Shown here piece after piece: positions 35,112-43,369 of a stretch of 64,000 nucleotides of DNA. The position numbers and the translations under genes are program-made. Position 1 is the first letter of the stretch; each line of letters opens with the position of its first letter. The stretch is from Salinisphaera sp049568105 (lineage in GTDB: Bacteria; Pseudomonadota; Gammaproteobacteria; Nevskiales; Salinisphaeraceae), in assembly GCF_049568105.1 (NCBI RefSeq), contig NZ_CP145335.1, positions 682,001 to 746,000 on the forward strand. Reading direction: 5' to 3'. The notes below the pieces were generated by a model. That model worked only from the letters and a program-made list of their open reading frames with translations, was not told where the DNA came from and did not search any database.

Positions 35112-35984
35112 TCAGGGCCCGGTGGCCACCGGGCGCGACGGATCGCTGCTCCAGGCACTCCAGGAGCCTGGGTATAGACGCGGCAGCGGGCGGCCGAGGA
35201 TGGCGTAGGCCAAGATCAATTGGCAGGCACTCACGCCCGAGCCGCAGTAGCTGATCCTGGGGGCAGCGTCCGGTAGCGCCTCGGCGAGCTCGGCGTGGCC
35301 GAGAAAACACGACTCGGCATTCAGCAACGACGAGGCCGGGATATTCAATGCCCCTGGGATATGCCCGGCGGCCGGATCGATAGGCTCGTGCTCGCCACGA
35401 AAGCGCTCGCCGGCCCGGGCATCGAGCAGTACTGCATCGCCGCGGGCGACCTCGTCGGTGCTGGCGATCAGGTCGTCGTCGAACATCGGCTGCCAGTCGC
35501 TCGCGGTGGGCTCGCAAGCCGAGGTCTCTATGGGATAACCGCCATCGCGCCAGGCTGGCCAGCCGCCGTCGAGGACATGCACCGACGGGTGCCCTGCCCA
35601 GCGCAGCATCCACCAAGCCCGGGCGGCAGCCAGGGCGCCACCGGCATCGTCATAGACCACGACGGATTGTCGTGGGCTGATACCCCAGGTACGGAGTTGG
35701 GCGGCAAAGCGTGCCGGCTCCGGCAGCGGATGGCGGCCGCCCTGGTTTGACGGTGGTGCCGACAGTTCGCGATCCATATCGGCATGCTGGGCCCCCGGAA
35801 TGTGGCCGTCTTGCCAGAGCCTGCAGCCGGCCTCGGCATCCTGCAGCCGGGCGCGGGCATCCAGCACCACGGTATTCGGGCGTTCGGCCAGCCAGTCCGC
35901 CAGGGTCGGCGCATCAATCAGTACATCGGTTCCGGGCATTGTGGTCACCATTGCGGCTTGACGTGGGTCGAGCGTGCCAGTCAT
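35112..35984 (-). CDS. Tandem-rhodanese sulfurtransferase (3-mercaptopyruvate/thiosulfate type)
   Basis: The 290-residue protein has two rhodanese domains. The first (about 15-135) has DARARLQDAEAGCRLWQDGH and VVYDDAGGALAAARAWWMLR but no catalytic cysteine; the second (about 155-280) has DARAGERFRGEHEPIDPAAG, HIPGALNIP and the active-site loop CGSGVSA with Cys247. The CGSGV(S/T)A loop is typical of 3-mercaptopyruvate sulfurtransferases (SseA). It transfers sulfane sulfur to a thiol or cyanide acceptor. ATG 35984 is one of several possible starts (also 35951 and 35939), none with a strong ribosome site. Confidence 0.85.
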   Translation of the reverse strand: MTGTLDPRQAAMVTTMPGTDVLIDAPTLADWLAERPNTVVLDARARLQDAEAGCRLWQDGHIPGAQHADMDRELSAPPSNQGGRHPLPEPARFAAQLRTWGISPRQSVVVYDDAGGALAAARAWWMLRWAGHPSVHVLDGGWPAWRDGGYPIETSACEPTASDWQPMFDDDLIASTDEVARGDAVLLDARAGERFRGEHEPIDPAAGHIPGALNIPASSLLNAESCFLGHAELAEALPDAAPRISYCGSGVSACQLILAYAILGRPLPRLYPGSWSAWSSDPSRPVATGP

Positions 35985-36199
35985 ATGAATACAGCAGCAA
36001 TGCTGCGTAGGCAGCGGCCGGATCGGCGTCGATATCGATAGACACGGTGGTTCAAGCCGCGCTCGCAGACTGCCTGGATGCGGTCCGGCGGCCGCCACGT
36101 TGTTGGATCACCCATCGCGGCAGAAAACGTACAACGAGTCGGCCCGCGTTCCGCGTTGCCGGGCGCGGCGATGCCGATTCGCTACGCCAGGAGCCAGCT

Positions 36200-37129
36200 A
36201 TGAACAGTACACGTCGTCGTTTTATGCAGTGGTCGGCCATGGCCTTCGCCGGGCTGGCTTGGCGACCGTTGGGGGCGCTGGCCGATACCGCTGCGGCCCA
36301 AACCGTAGCCCTGCGCGCCGGCCGTCAGGTGTCGGCGCTCGGCATGGGGTCCTGGCGCCTGGGGCAGGGCCGCCATCCCGATGCCCAGGAGATCGAAGCG
36401 CTGCGCACTGGTATCCGTGAGCATATGACGGTGATCGATACCGCGGAAATGTATGGCGGGGGCGCGGCCGAGCGCTTGATCGGGCGGGCGATTCAGGGCC
36501 GTCGGGATCAGGTGTATCTGGTATCCAAGGTATTACCGTCGAACGCGACCGCGGACGGCATTCCCGAAGCCTGCCGTGCCAGCCTTGAGCGCCTGAGCGT
36601 CGAGCGGCTCGATCTGTATCTGCTGCACTGGCGTGGCGGCAGTGATCTGAACGAGGTCGTGCCGGCTTTCGAGCAGCTCAAGCGCGACGGTTTGATTCGC
36701 GACTGGGGCGTATCGAACTTCGGCCTCGAGGACATGCAGCAGCTCTGGCAGGTGCCCGACGGCGATCGCTGTGTAGCCAATCAGGTGCTCTATAACCTCG
36801 ACGAGCGTGGCATCGAATACGATCTTTTGCCCTGGTGTCGCGAGCATGAGGTCGCGGTCATGGCTTATTCGCCACTGGGCAGTGGTGAGCTGATCGACGA
36901 TCCGACCCTGGCACAGATCGGCCAGCGGTATGGCGTGACCGGGCCCGCGGTCGCTCTGGCCTGGGCAATCCGCAGCGGCCAGGTGATCGCGATACCGGAA
37001 TCCGGCACGCCGGCGCATATTCGCGAGGATGCCAAGGCCTTATCGCTGTCATTAAGCGAAGCCGATATCCGCGAACTCGATCACGCATTTCCGCCGCCCT
37101 CGCAGCACGAGCCGTTGTCGTTTCGCTAG
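36200..37129 (+). CDS. Tat-exported aldo/keto reductase
   Basis: The 309-residue protein has a twin-arginine signal (STRRRFMQWSAMAFAGLA, processed near ALADTAAA), then an AKR barrel with Asp80, Tyr85 (VIDTAEMYGGG), Lys110 (LVSKVLP) and His143 (LYLLHWRG). CAGGAG (36188-36193) precedes ATG 36200. Cofactor-binding residues IPESGTPAHIREDA are present, so the folded holoenzyme is probably exported with NADP(H) bound. Periplasmic AKRs are unusual but known. The stop codon TAG (37127-37129) lies in the CTAG end of a MITE-like copy. Confidence 0.87.
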   Translation: MNSTRRRFMQWSAMAFAGLAWRPLGALADTAAAQTVALRAGRQVSALGMGSWRLGQGRHPDAQEIEALRTGIREHMTVIDTAEMYGGGAAERLIGRAIQGRRDQVYLVSKVLPSNATADGIPEACRASLERLSVERLDLYLLHWRGGSDLNEVVPAFEQLKRDGLIRDWGVSNFGLEDMQQLWQVPDGDRCVANQVLYNLDERGIEYDLLPWCREHEVAVMAYSPLGSGELIDDPTLAQIGQRYGVTGPAVALAWAIRSGQVIAIPESGTPAHIREDAKALSLSLSEADIRELDHAFPPPSQHEPLSFR

Positions 37130-37240
37130 GGCCTGTTGAGGTTTCGTTCGAGCGCTGCGTTGGCCTTTGCCGCGCGTGCCCTGGAAGGCGCGAGTCGTCG
37201 TGGCATGCCGCGCCTTCATCTCTTACGGACATGAAGCGCG
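37126..37240 (+). mobile_element. MITE-like element, copy D (left end only, decayed)
   Basis: CTAGGGCCTGTTGAGGTTTC at 37126 is the best preserved left terminal repeat, followed by GTTCGAGCGCTGCGTTGG, GGCGCGAGTCGTCGTGGC and CTTACGGAC, which align with copy C. The right half and right terminal repeat are not recognisable; the end coordinate is approximate. Its CTAG contains the TAG stop of the aldo/keto reductase. The rest of 37241-37537 shows only the hairpin at 37494. Confidence 0.5.
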
Positions 37241-37493
37241 GACTCAAAGCCGCCTGTGTATCGTTTTGTATCCGGCTGAGGGTTACGGATGCGCCACCTG
37301 GGGTTGCCGGGGATTCGTTATTGATGAACTGGTGCCGCTGCTTGATCGTCTAAGGGCATGAAATTCAATAATTCCATGCTTTGAGCCATTGGTTTGGGAG
37401 TGTTGAGGATTTGCCCATAGCGCGCATGGGACCGCGCGTGGTTGGGCCTTGAACGCGAAGCCTGCCCTGGCGCCAATTTGCCAGGACTCGTCT

Positions 37494-37525
37494 GCTTCGG
37501 CCGGTTTGTTCGAACCAGCCGAAGC
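37494..37525 (-). terminator. Hairpin downstream of the NmrA-like gene
   Basis: GCTTCGGC-C-GGTT (37494-37506) pairs with AACC-A-GCCGAAGC (37513-37525), 12 bp with one mismatch and a 6-base loop. It lies 12 bases after the minus-strand stop at 37538. No T-tract follows. Confidence 0.5.
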
Positions 37526-37537
37526 AAAGAGCAGCGC

Positions 37538-38527
37538 TCAGCCGAACGGGTCCGACTTCAGCCATTGGCCGGTTTCGGCGATGGTGGTTGGGATATCACG
37601 CATCGCCACGCCCAGCGAGTCGCGGCGGGTGAAATCGAACCGGGTCGGCGGTTCGTTCGAGCGCGGGCTCGGGGCCGGCAGCGAGGCCTGTGGCGCCTGC
37701 TTGGCGAACTCGGCATAGATATCTGCCCAGTCGAGGCTTTCGTACATGGCGAAGTAACGCCCGCGGGCGTCGGGGCGTTCATAGGCGTTGACGAACAGCT
37801 TGGCCACATCGGCGACGTGGCTGACCGACATCGAGCCCTGGGGCACGGTCTCGTGTACGGCCTTGCCATCGCGAACGAGGGCGATGAGAAACCGGTGGCT
37901 GTCGCTGTCGAGGTGCTGTGGCAACACTGTCGGGCCCAGCATCATCGTGGGCAAAAACACACATAGCCGCATCTGGTGCTCGACACAGAAATCCTGTGCG
38001 GCGGTTTCCATGACGATCTTTTCGGCGGCGGTGAACTTGCCCTGGGCCATCTGATGTTCGGCATCGGACAGCGCCGTGGCTTCGGTCTTGATCGCCAGCG
38101 GGACCGGCGGATTGGTCGAGGAGGTCGAGGAACAGAGCATGACATGGCCGATGCCGGCTCTGGCGGCCGCGGCCAGTACGTTGAGGCAGCCGTTGCGCAC
38201 CGGGCGCACGATCTCGTCGTAGCCGCGTGCACGGTCGAGCTCGCGAGCCGGCGTGCCGTCGGCGGCGCGGTAGATCGGTGGCAGGCAGGCGATGAATACG
38301 GCATCGCTGCCTGCCATGGCGGCATCGAAGCTATGGCTGTCGGCAGCATCTGCTGAGAACAGCGTCAGGCGTTGTGCTGCCCCGGGCAGGGCCATCAACC
38401 ATCGTGTCTTGCTGGTGTCCTCGGCATCGCGCAGTGTGCCGTGGACATGGTAGCCCCGCTCGAGCGCTTCTTTAACGATATTCGAGCCGACCAGCCCGCT
38501 GGCGCCAGCAACCGTGATTTGTGTCAT
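37538..38527 (-). CDS. Extended SDR (NmrA/dihydroflavonol-reductase-like)
   Basis: The 329-residue protein starts with the cofactor motif VAGASGLVGSNI (6-17) and a basic HGTLRDAEDTSK loop that suggests NADPH. LCSSTSSTNPP is the serine strand. At the place of the catalytic YxxxK the sequence is KFTAAEK, so tyrosine appears replaced by phenylalanine and activity may be altered. A C-terminal substrate domain includes GRYFAMYESLDWADIYAEF. It resembles dihydroflavonol-4-reductase-like dehydrogenases. ATG 38527 is chosen from the Rossmann start; the frame is open to 38650. The gene is monocistronic. Confidence 0.78.
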   Translation of the reverse strand: MTQITVAGASGLVGSNIVKEALERGYHVHGTLRDAEDTSKTRWLMALPGAAQRLTLFSADAADSHSFDAAMAGSDAVFIACLPPIYRAADGTPARELDRARGYDEIVRPVRNGCLNVLAAAARAGIGHVMLCSSTSSTNPPVPLAIKTEATALSDAEHQMAQGKFTAAEKIVMETAAQDFCVEHQMRLCVFLPTMMLGPTVLPQHLDSDSHRFLIALVRDGKAVHETVPQGSMSVSHVADVAKLFVNAYERPDARGRYFAMYESLDWADIYAEFAKQAPQASLPAPSPRSNEPPTRFDFTRRDSLGVAMRDIPTTIAETGQWLKSDPFG

Positions 38528-38656
38528 GTCGTGTCCCTGATGGTAACGATCGTCGGTGCGGCCAATGAAGCCGAGTAGCGCGATCGGAGTAGACGGCATT
38601 TGATTGCATGCTGCATTGATGCGGCCAGTCCTGGGAACGGGCTGGTGCATTGATTC

Positions 38657-38818
38657 GTGCCTGGATTGATACCTTGCCCCGCGGCCGTTGCCGCCCCAAA
38701 TCGTGGCAGGCGAGGCGCGGGCTGCGGGCGTGCTTGGCTCAAGGCTCGTAACGCGGCCAGATGCGCTTGGGGGCGCAATCCTTGGTGCGGACTCGCATGA
38801 AACCTCGACACGCCCTAG
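38657..38818 (+). mobile_element. MITE-like element, copy E (short version)
   Basis: GTTGCCGCCCCAAATCGTGG and CAGGCGAGGCGCGGGC match copies C and F, and the right end GCATGAAACCTCGACACGCC ends in CTAG (38815-38818). The left end is diverged and about 100 internal bases are missing relative to the full-length copy. It ends 17 bases before the ABM monooxygenase start, so its right end forms part of that gene's leader. Confidence 0.55.
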
Positions 38819-38835
38819 AGGCCGGGAGTTTATTT

Positions 38836-39126
38836 ATGTCTAAAGTATCTTGTGTGGCCGTCACCATGGCCAAATCCGGCCGCGAAGAGCAGGTTCGCGA
38901 TGCGCTGGTCGAACTCGTGGCCTCGGTACGCGAGGAAGCGGGCTGTCTGCGCTATGAAATGCACCGCGACCTGGACAACCGGGCCCGTTTCGTCTGCATG
39001 GAGCTCTGGCAAGACCGGGAATCGTTCGATCGTCATTGCCAGGCGCCGCATATCATGGCGTATCTCAAGGCCCATGAGGACGACATCGAGTCGACCGAGT
39101 TCTCGCCGCTGGAAGTGCTGGCCTAA
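38836..39126 (+). CDS. Antibiotic biosynthesis monooxygenase-domain protein (YgiN-like)
   Basis: The 96-residue protein is a single ABM domain: VSCVAVTMAKSGREEQVRDA, then LVELVASVREEAGCLRYEMH, FVCMELWQDRESFDRHCQAP and HIMAYLKAHEDDIESTEF. Such dimeric ferredoxin-like proteins act as quinol or anthrone monooxygenases without cofactor. CGGGAG (38823-38828) precedes ATG 38836. A LysR gene follows on the same strand after about 200 bases. The substrate is unknown. The MITE-like copy E lies directly upstream, so expression may depend on it. Confidence 0.82.
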   Translation: MSKVSCVAVTMAKSGREEQVRDALVELVASVREEAGCLRYEMHRDLDNRARFVCMELWQDRESFDRHCQAPHIMAYLKAHEDDIESTEFSPLEVLA

Positions 39127-39329
39127 CGTTTTGGCCCAGACCCGGGCCTGAAGTTGGCCTAAAGCCTATCGGGATGGCCCGCGTGCGCTGTGTTGGAGCC
39201 GCCGCTCGTGCCCGGCGGCTCCGGCGCGTGGCGGACCCGACAAGCCAACCGCCGGGGCGCCGCCGCGGGCCATGCTGCGCTCGGGCGGGTGTTTTTGCAT
39301 GCCGCAGCGACAACTGATATGTCCTGACC

Positions 39330-40205
39330 ATGCGTATACCGCGAACTTCTCTAGAGCAATGGCGGGTGTTGCAGGCGGTCGTGGATTGCGGCGGCTTTGC
39401 CCAGGCAGCGAGTACTTTAAACCGCAGCCAGTCGGCGATCAGTTATACGGTGGGCCGGCTGCAGGAGCGGGTAGGTGTCGAGCTGCTGACCATGACCGGG
39501 CGTAAGGCGTATTTGACCGAGGCCGGCCGCAGTCTATTGGCCGAGGCGGCGCCGTTGATCGAGGATCTGCTGCGCATCGAAGAGCGCGCCCAGTCCTTGG
39601 TTGGCGAACAGGTCGAGGTGCGGCTGCATGTCGACAGTATCTACCCGCGGGCGCGGCTGTTCGCGGCCTTGCGCGCGTTCACGGCAGCCTATCCGAATAT
39701 CGACCTGGTGCTGCGCGAGGACGTGCATATCGATGCGCCGGCGCTAGACGATACCGCCTTCGATCTGGCGATTCTGGCAGCAGCGCCGGGGCGGCCCGAT
39801 CATCGGCCGCTACTCGATATCGAAATGCTCGCGCTGGCCCGGCCCGATCATGTATTGCACCGACGCGCGGATGCCGGGCTGACCCCGGCCACGCTGGCGC
39901 GCCATCTTGGTGTCTCGATCGTGGGCGACGGCGCCGCTGCCCATACCGCCAGGCTAGCGCCGGCCAACGGCCGGGCCTGGCAAGTCAACACCCTGGAGGC
40001 GGCCGTAGAAGCGGTCGCCAGCGGTCTGTGCTGGGGGTGGTTGCCGGCCCACTTGGCCGCGCCCTATCTGGAATCGGGCGAGCTGACGGCGTTGCGGCTG
40101 GTCGGCTCGAATCAACGGCCGATTCCGCTGGCGCTGTGCTATGCCGACGAGGCCCGGGCCGGGCCGGCGACCCACGCGCTCGCCCAGCAGCTGCTTAGCG
40201 CCTGA
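39330..40205 (+). CDS. LysR-family transcriptional regulator
   Basis: The 291-residue protein has the LysR winged helix (LEQWRVLQAVVDCGGFAQAA, then STLNRSQSAISYTVGRLQER and TGRKAYLTEAGRSLL) and an effector domain starting VEVRLHVDSIYPRARLFAAL and ending CWGWLPAHLAAPYLESGELT. It is related to the AllS/PerR-like branch of the family. It converges tail to tail with the phenolic acid decarboxylase gene (11-base gap) and follows the ABM monooxygenase gene on the same strand, which is the more likely local target. The inducer is unknown. Confidence 0.87.
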   Translation: MRIPRTSLEQWRVLQAVVDCGGFAQAASTLNRSQSAISYTVGRLQERVGVELLTMTGRKAYLTEAGRSLLAEAAPLIEDLLRIEERAQSLVGEQVEVRLHVDSIYPRARLFAALRAFTAAYPNIDLVLREDVHIDAPALDDTAFDLAILAAAPGRPDHRPLLDIEMLALARPDHVLHRRADAGLTPATLARHLGVSIVGDGAAAHTARLAPANGRAWQVNTLEAAVEAVASGLCWGWLPAHLAAPYLESGELTALRLVGSNQRPIPLALCYADEARAGPATHALAQQLLSA

Positions 40206-40216
40206 GCGCCGGGCTC

Positions 40217-40738
40217 TCAGTTGCGGCGTGCTGCATAGCCTTCGGGCAACTCCGACGGCGCCTCGGCGATCACGCTCTCATCGTCGGCCTGGCAGGTTTT
40301 CAGGAACGTGATGCTGGCGAATTCGTCGATTACCAGCTGCGGATAGGTCGGCCCGGCGTCGCGGTAGTTGCGCATGGCATCCAGATGTTCGTTCTGGAAG
40401 CAGACCGTTTTTTCCGGAGCCTCGGCGATCCAGCGCGGGAAGAAAATGATGCCGTGTAGATGGCGTTCGACGACGTTAACCGCCACGCTAACCGAGGTGC
40501 CGGTCGGTTCGTGCCAGGAGATTTTGCAGACCTCGTCGGCCAGCCGCACGATATGGGCCGCCTGGTCGCGTACCCAGCGGCCACCGACCATGCCGCTGTG
40601 AATGCGATAGTCGATGGTATGGGCGTTTTTGATATACATCTCGTATTGCCAGCCGTTGTCATAGGTATAGATGAAATGGCGGCCCACGAAATGGGTCAGT
40701 TCTTCGGGGTGGGTCGATTCGAAGGATTCGTTGTTCAT
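40217..40738 (-). CDS. padC: Phenolic acid decarboxylase
   Basis: The 173-residue protein matches the small PAD family: FVGRHFIYTYDNGWQYEMYI (16-35), RIHSGMVGGRWVRDQ, CKISWHEPTGTSVSVAVN, LHGIIFFPRWI and YRDAGPTYP. It converts p-coumaric, ferulic and caffeic acids to their vinyl derivatives without cofactor, using Tyr/Arg/Glu residues of a lipocalin-like barrel; the tyrosines and the RxxSGMVGGRW arginines are present. AGGAG precedes ATG 40738; the frame is open to 40849 without a ribosome site. A LysR gene lies upstream on the same strand and a palindrome lies in the 136-base gap. Usually PadR regulates this gene; no PadR is visible here. Confidence 0.9.
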   Translation of the reverse strand: MNNESFESTHPEELTHFVGRHFIYTYDNGWQYEMYIKNAHTIDYRIHSGMVGGRWVRDQAAHIVRLADEVCKISWHEPTGTSVSVAVNVVERHLHGIIFFPRWIAEAPEKTVCFQNEHLDAMRNYRDAGPTYPQLVIDEFASITFLKTCQADDESVIAEAPSELPEGYAARRN

Positions 40739-40819
40739 GCCGAGCTCCTGTGGATGGCTTCGGCTTCGATCATCGGCTACGAACCTATCGAAAAAAAGCG
40801 TTTTTTTTGGCGTTTTTAT

Positions 40820-40834
40820 ATCGAATTTTTCGAT
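40820..40834. promoter_or_regulatory. Palindromic operator candidate upstream of padC
   Basis: ATCGAATTTTTCGAT is a perfect dyad (6-bp arms, 3-base centre) in an AT-rich patch between the LysR gene and padC. On the padC strand it is followed directly by ATAAAAAC, a -10-like sequence, so a bound repressor would block transcription. Confidence 0.5.
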
Positions 40835-40874
40835 GTGTAGTGGCGGCACTGGCGACGCCAGGCTCGATAAAAAC

Positions 40875-41771
40875 TCAGGCGGTTTCGTGTAGTGCTTCTA
40901 GCACGGCCTGGAACGCCGAGGACGGCCGCAGGCGCATCGGATAGTACAGATGAAAGCCCGGGAAGTAGGGGCAGTAATCTTCGAGGCAGAGTTTGAGCGC
41001 CCCCGAGGCCAGATACGGAGCGGCCAGCTGCTCGGGCACCAGCGCCAGGCCGAGGCCGTCGGTCGCGGCTAGCATCACCGGGCGGATCGTATTGAAGCAG
41101 GCCTGGCCGCGCACCTTGACCCGGATTTCGTTGCCATTGGCGTTTTCGAACTCCCAGGCATACAGCGCGCCGTGGGTGGATAAGCGCAGATTGATGCACT
41201 CATGCTCGGCCAGCTCGTGCGGGGTTTCCGGCACGCCGGCACGGTCCAGATATTCCGGCGCCCCGACACAGACCATGCGTTCGTCGGCGCCGACGCGCAT
41301 CGAAATCATGCCGTCGCTGACCTGTTCGCCGTAGCGCACGCCGGCATCGCACTGGGCATCGGCCAGATCCGTATAGCCATAGTCCATTACGAACTCGAGA
41401 TGGATCGCGGGATATTGCTTGAGCACCGGGGCGAGCTTGGGCCAGAGCAGCTCCTCGATCGCATAGTCGGTGGCCGCGATTCGGACCATGCCGGTCGGTT
41501 CGTCGTGCGCCTCGTTCAGCGCCTTGAGCGAGGCTTCGATCTTGTCGAAGCAGGGGGTCAACGTCGCCAGCAGATTCTCGCCGGCCAGGGTCGGGGCCAC
41601 GGAGCGGGTGGTGCGGGTCAGCAGCCGCAGACCCAGGCGTTGCTCCAGGGCCTTGACCGCATGGCTGAGTGCCGACTGAGACACATTCAGTCGAGCCGCG
41701 GCGCGCGTGAAGCTTTTTTCTTCGGCTACGGCAGCGAGGACGATCAGGTCGTTGATGTTGTCGCGGAGCAT
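40875..41771 (-). CDS. LysR-family transcriptional regulator
   Basis: The 298-residue protein has a typical LysR helix-turn-helix (INDLIVLAAVAEEKSFTRAA, then ARLNVSQSALSHAVKALEQR and LLTRTTRSVAPTLAGENLL) and a C-terminal effector domain (IRPVMLAATDGLGLALVPEQ). It resembles the group that often sits divergent from aldo/keto reductases or alcohol dehydrogenases. It is divergent from the Tat-tagged alcohol dehydrogenase and lies upstream of padC on its own strand, so either could be its target. ATG 41771 matches the family start; the frame is open to 41903. Confidence 0.88.
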   Translation of the reverse strand: MLRDNINDLIVLAAVAEEKSFTRAAARLNVSQSALSHAVKALEQRLGLRLLTRTTRSVAPTLAGENLLATLTPCFDKIEASLKALNEAHDEPTGMVRIAATDYAIEELLWPKLAPVLKQYPAIHLEFVMDYGYTDLADAQCDAGVRYGEQVSDGMISMRVGADERMVCVGAPEYLDRAGVPETPHELAEHECINLRLSTHGALYAWEFENANGNEIRVKVRGQACFNTIRPVMLAATDGLGLALVPEQLAAPYLASGALKLCLEDYCPYFPGFHLYYPMRLRPSSAFQAVLEALHETA

Positions 41772-41928
41772 GGCGAGCCTAAGTCGGCGAAATGGATGTG
41801 ACCCGTGCCTGCCAGAGTACGTGTGGCCGCCGGCGACGCATAGCGATGGCGCGATCGCGACCAGGCCGAACGGTGTACTGCGATGCCCCGGGAAACCGGG
41901 CAAGGGGGCGGCCGGTGCCGCTTGTGAT

Positions 41929-41947
41929 TAATGAACGAAAGTCATTA
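41929..41947. promoter_or_regulatory. LysR-type binding site candidate in the divergent region
   Basis: TAATGAACGAAAGTCATTA is an inverted repeat (TAATGA-N7-TCATTA) in the only AT-rich part of the 282-base region between the divergent LysR and alcohol dehydrogenase genes. The size and T-N11-A geometry fit a LysR box. Confidence 0.5.
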
Positions 41948-42053
41948 TTACTGTGCGCTAGGCCGAGTTTTTTCTTGGGTAGTCGCGCGCGATCATGAGC
42001 GCATACGGCCATGCGCGGTTGTGTGTCTGGCCGACAGCCCACGAGGAACTGTG

Positions 42054-43259
42054 ATGTGCCGGTTTCATGATTCAGAAGTCGAACTCTTAAGCCGCGATGG
42101 TCGGCGCCGACGCGCGCTGCTGCAGGCCGGTACCGCGCTGGCGGCGGCCCCGCTGGCGGCCTCGATGTTTGCCCGCACGGCCCAAGCCCAGAAGACCGAA
42201 CAGCCGGCCGATACTGCCCGGTCGGTTCAGGCCTGGGCGGCTTTCGACGATAGCGGCGATTTCGCGCCGCATACGATCAGCCGGCGCGCGCCCGGCCGCA
42301 ACGATGTCGTTATCGATATTTTATACAGCTCGATCTGTCATTCCGATATCCATACTGTGAGAGCGGATTGGGGCAGGCCCCACTATCCGGTCGTACCCGG
42401 CCACGAAATGATCGGCCGCGTGGTGGCCACCGGCGCCGATGTGGTCAAGTTTCGCGAAGGCGATACGGCCGGCGTCGGCACAATGGTCGACAGCTGTGGC
42501 GTTTGTGCCCATTGCGTGGCCGATCTCGAACAGCACTGCTTAAACGGGGCGACCTTCACCTACGACTCGCCGGATCCGGTCTCGGGGGGCGTGACTTACG
42601 GCGGCTATTCGAAGCGCATCGTAGTCGATGAAGACTATGTCCTGCGTATCCCGCCGGGGCTGGATCTGGCCGGTGCTGCGCCATTGCTATGTGCCGGCAT
42701 TACCACGTTCTCGCCGCTCAATACCTGGCATCTCGAGCCGGGCCAGCGGTTCGCCGTGATCGGCATGGGCGGGCTTGGCCACTTGGCGGTAAAACTGGCT
42801 GCCGCGAAGGGCGCCGAAGTCACGGTGTTCACTACCAGCCAAGACAAGCTCGCGGATGCCAAACGTTTCGGCGCGGCCGAGGCGTATCTCTGGTCGCCGG
42901 AGCAAGGCATCGACGGCCGGCCCGGCCGCTTTGATCTGATGCTGTCGACCGTACCGGAAAGCTACTCGATGCAGCCGTTCCTGAATATGTTGACGCTGGG
43001 CAAGACGTTGGTGAATGTCGGTGCCCTCGGGCCGCTCGAAGGCCCGAGCGGTATCATGCTGAGTATGGGCCGTCAGAACCTGGGCGGTTCCTTGACCGGC
43101 GGTATCGCCGAAACACAACGTCTAATCGACTTCGCAGCGCATAAAGGCATTGCTGCCGAATACGAGATGATCGCGCCCAGCGAGATCACCGCCGCCTGTC
43201 AGCGGGTCGTGGACAAACAGGCCAGGTATCGCTATGTCATCGACATGAGCCGTGCTTGA
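42054..43259 (+). CDS. Zinc-dependent alcohol dehydrogenase with a Tat-type signal
   Basis: The 401-residue protein has an N-terminal twin-arginine-like leader (RDGRRRRALLQAGTALAAAP, possible cleavage after AQA at 43-45), then an MDR dehydrogenase of the YahK/cinnamyl-alcohol type: YSSICHSDIH and GHEMIGRV (catalytic zinc), VDSCGVCAHCVADLEQHC (structural zinc), GMGGLGHLAVKLA (NADP binding). The leader is absent in cytoplasmic homologues. GAGGA lies before ATG 42054; the frame is open to 41931. A LysR gene is divergent with a likely operator between. Export as a folded holoenzyme to the periplasm is inferred. Confidence 0.87.
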   Translation: MCRFHDSEVELLSRDGRRRRALLQAGTALAAAPLAASMFARTAQAQKTEQPADTARSVQAWAAFDDSGDFAPHTISRRAPGRNDVVIDILYSSICHSDIHTVRADWGRPHYPVVPGHEMIGRVVATGADVVKFREGDTAGVGTMVDSCGVCAHCVADLEQHCLNGATFTYDSPDPVSGGVTYGGYSKRIVVDEDYVLRIPPGLDLAGAAPLLCAGITTFSPLNTWHLEPGQRFAVIGMGGLGHLAVKLAAAKGAEVTVFTTSQDKLADAKRFGAAEAYLWSPEQGIDGRPGRFDLMLSTVPESYSMQPFLNMLTLGKTLVNVGALGPLEGPSGIMLSMGRQNLGGSLTGGIAETQRLIDFAAHKGIAAEYEMIAPSEITAACQRVVDKQARYRYVIDMSRA

Positions 43260-43369
43260 ACGGCCATGCAGGGCCGTCAAATAATGTTGGTGGGCTAGGC
43301 GATATCACGCGTGGTTGATCTGCTTGCGACCAAGCCCGAGCGGTGCGCCAAGCCAGGGAGCGAATCACA

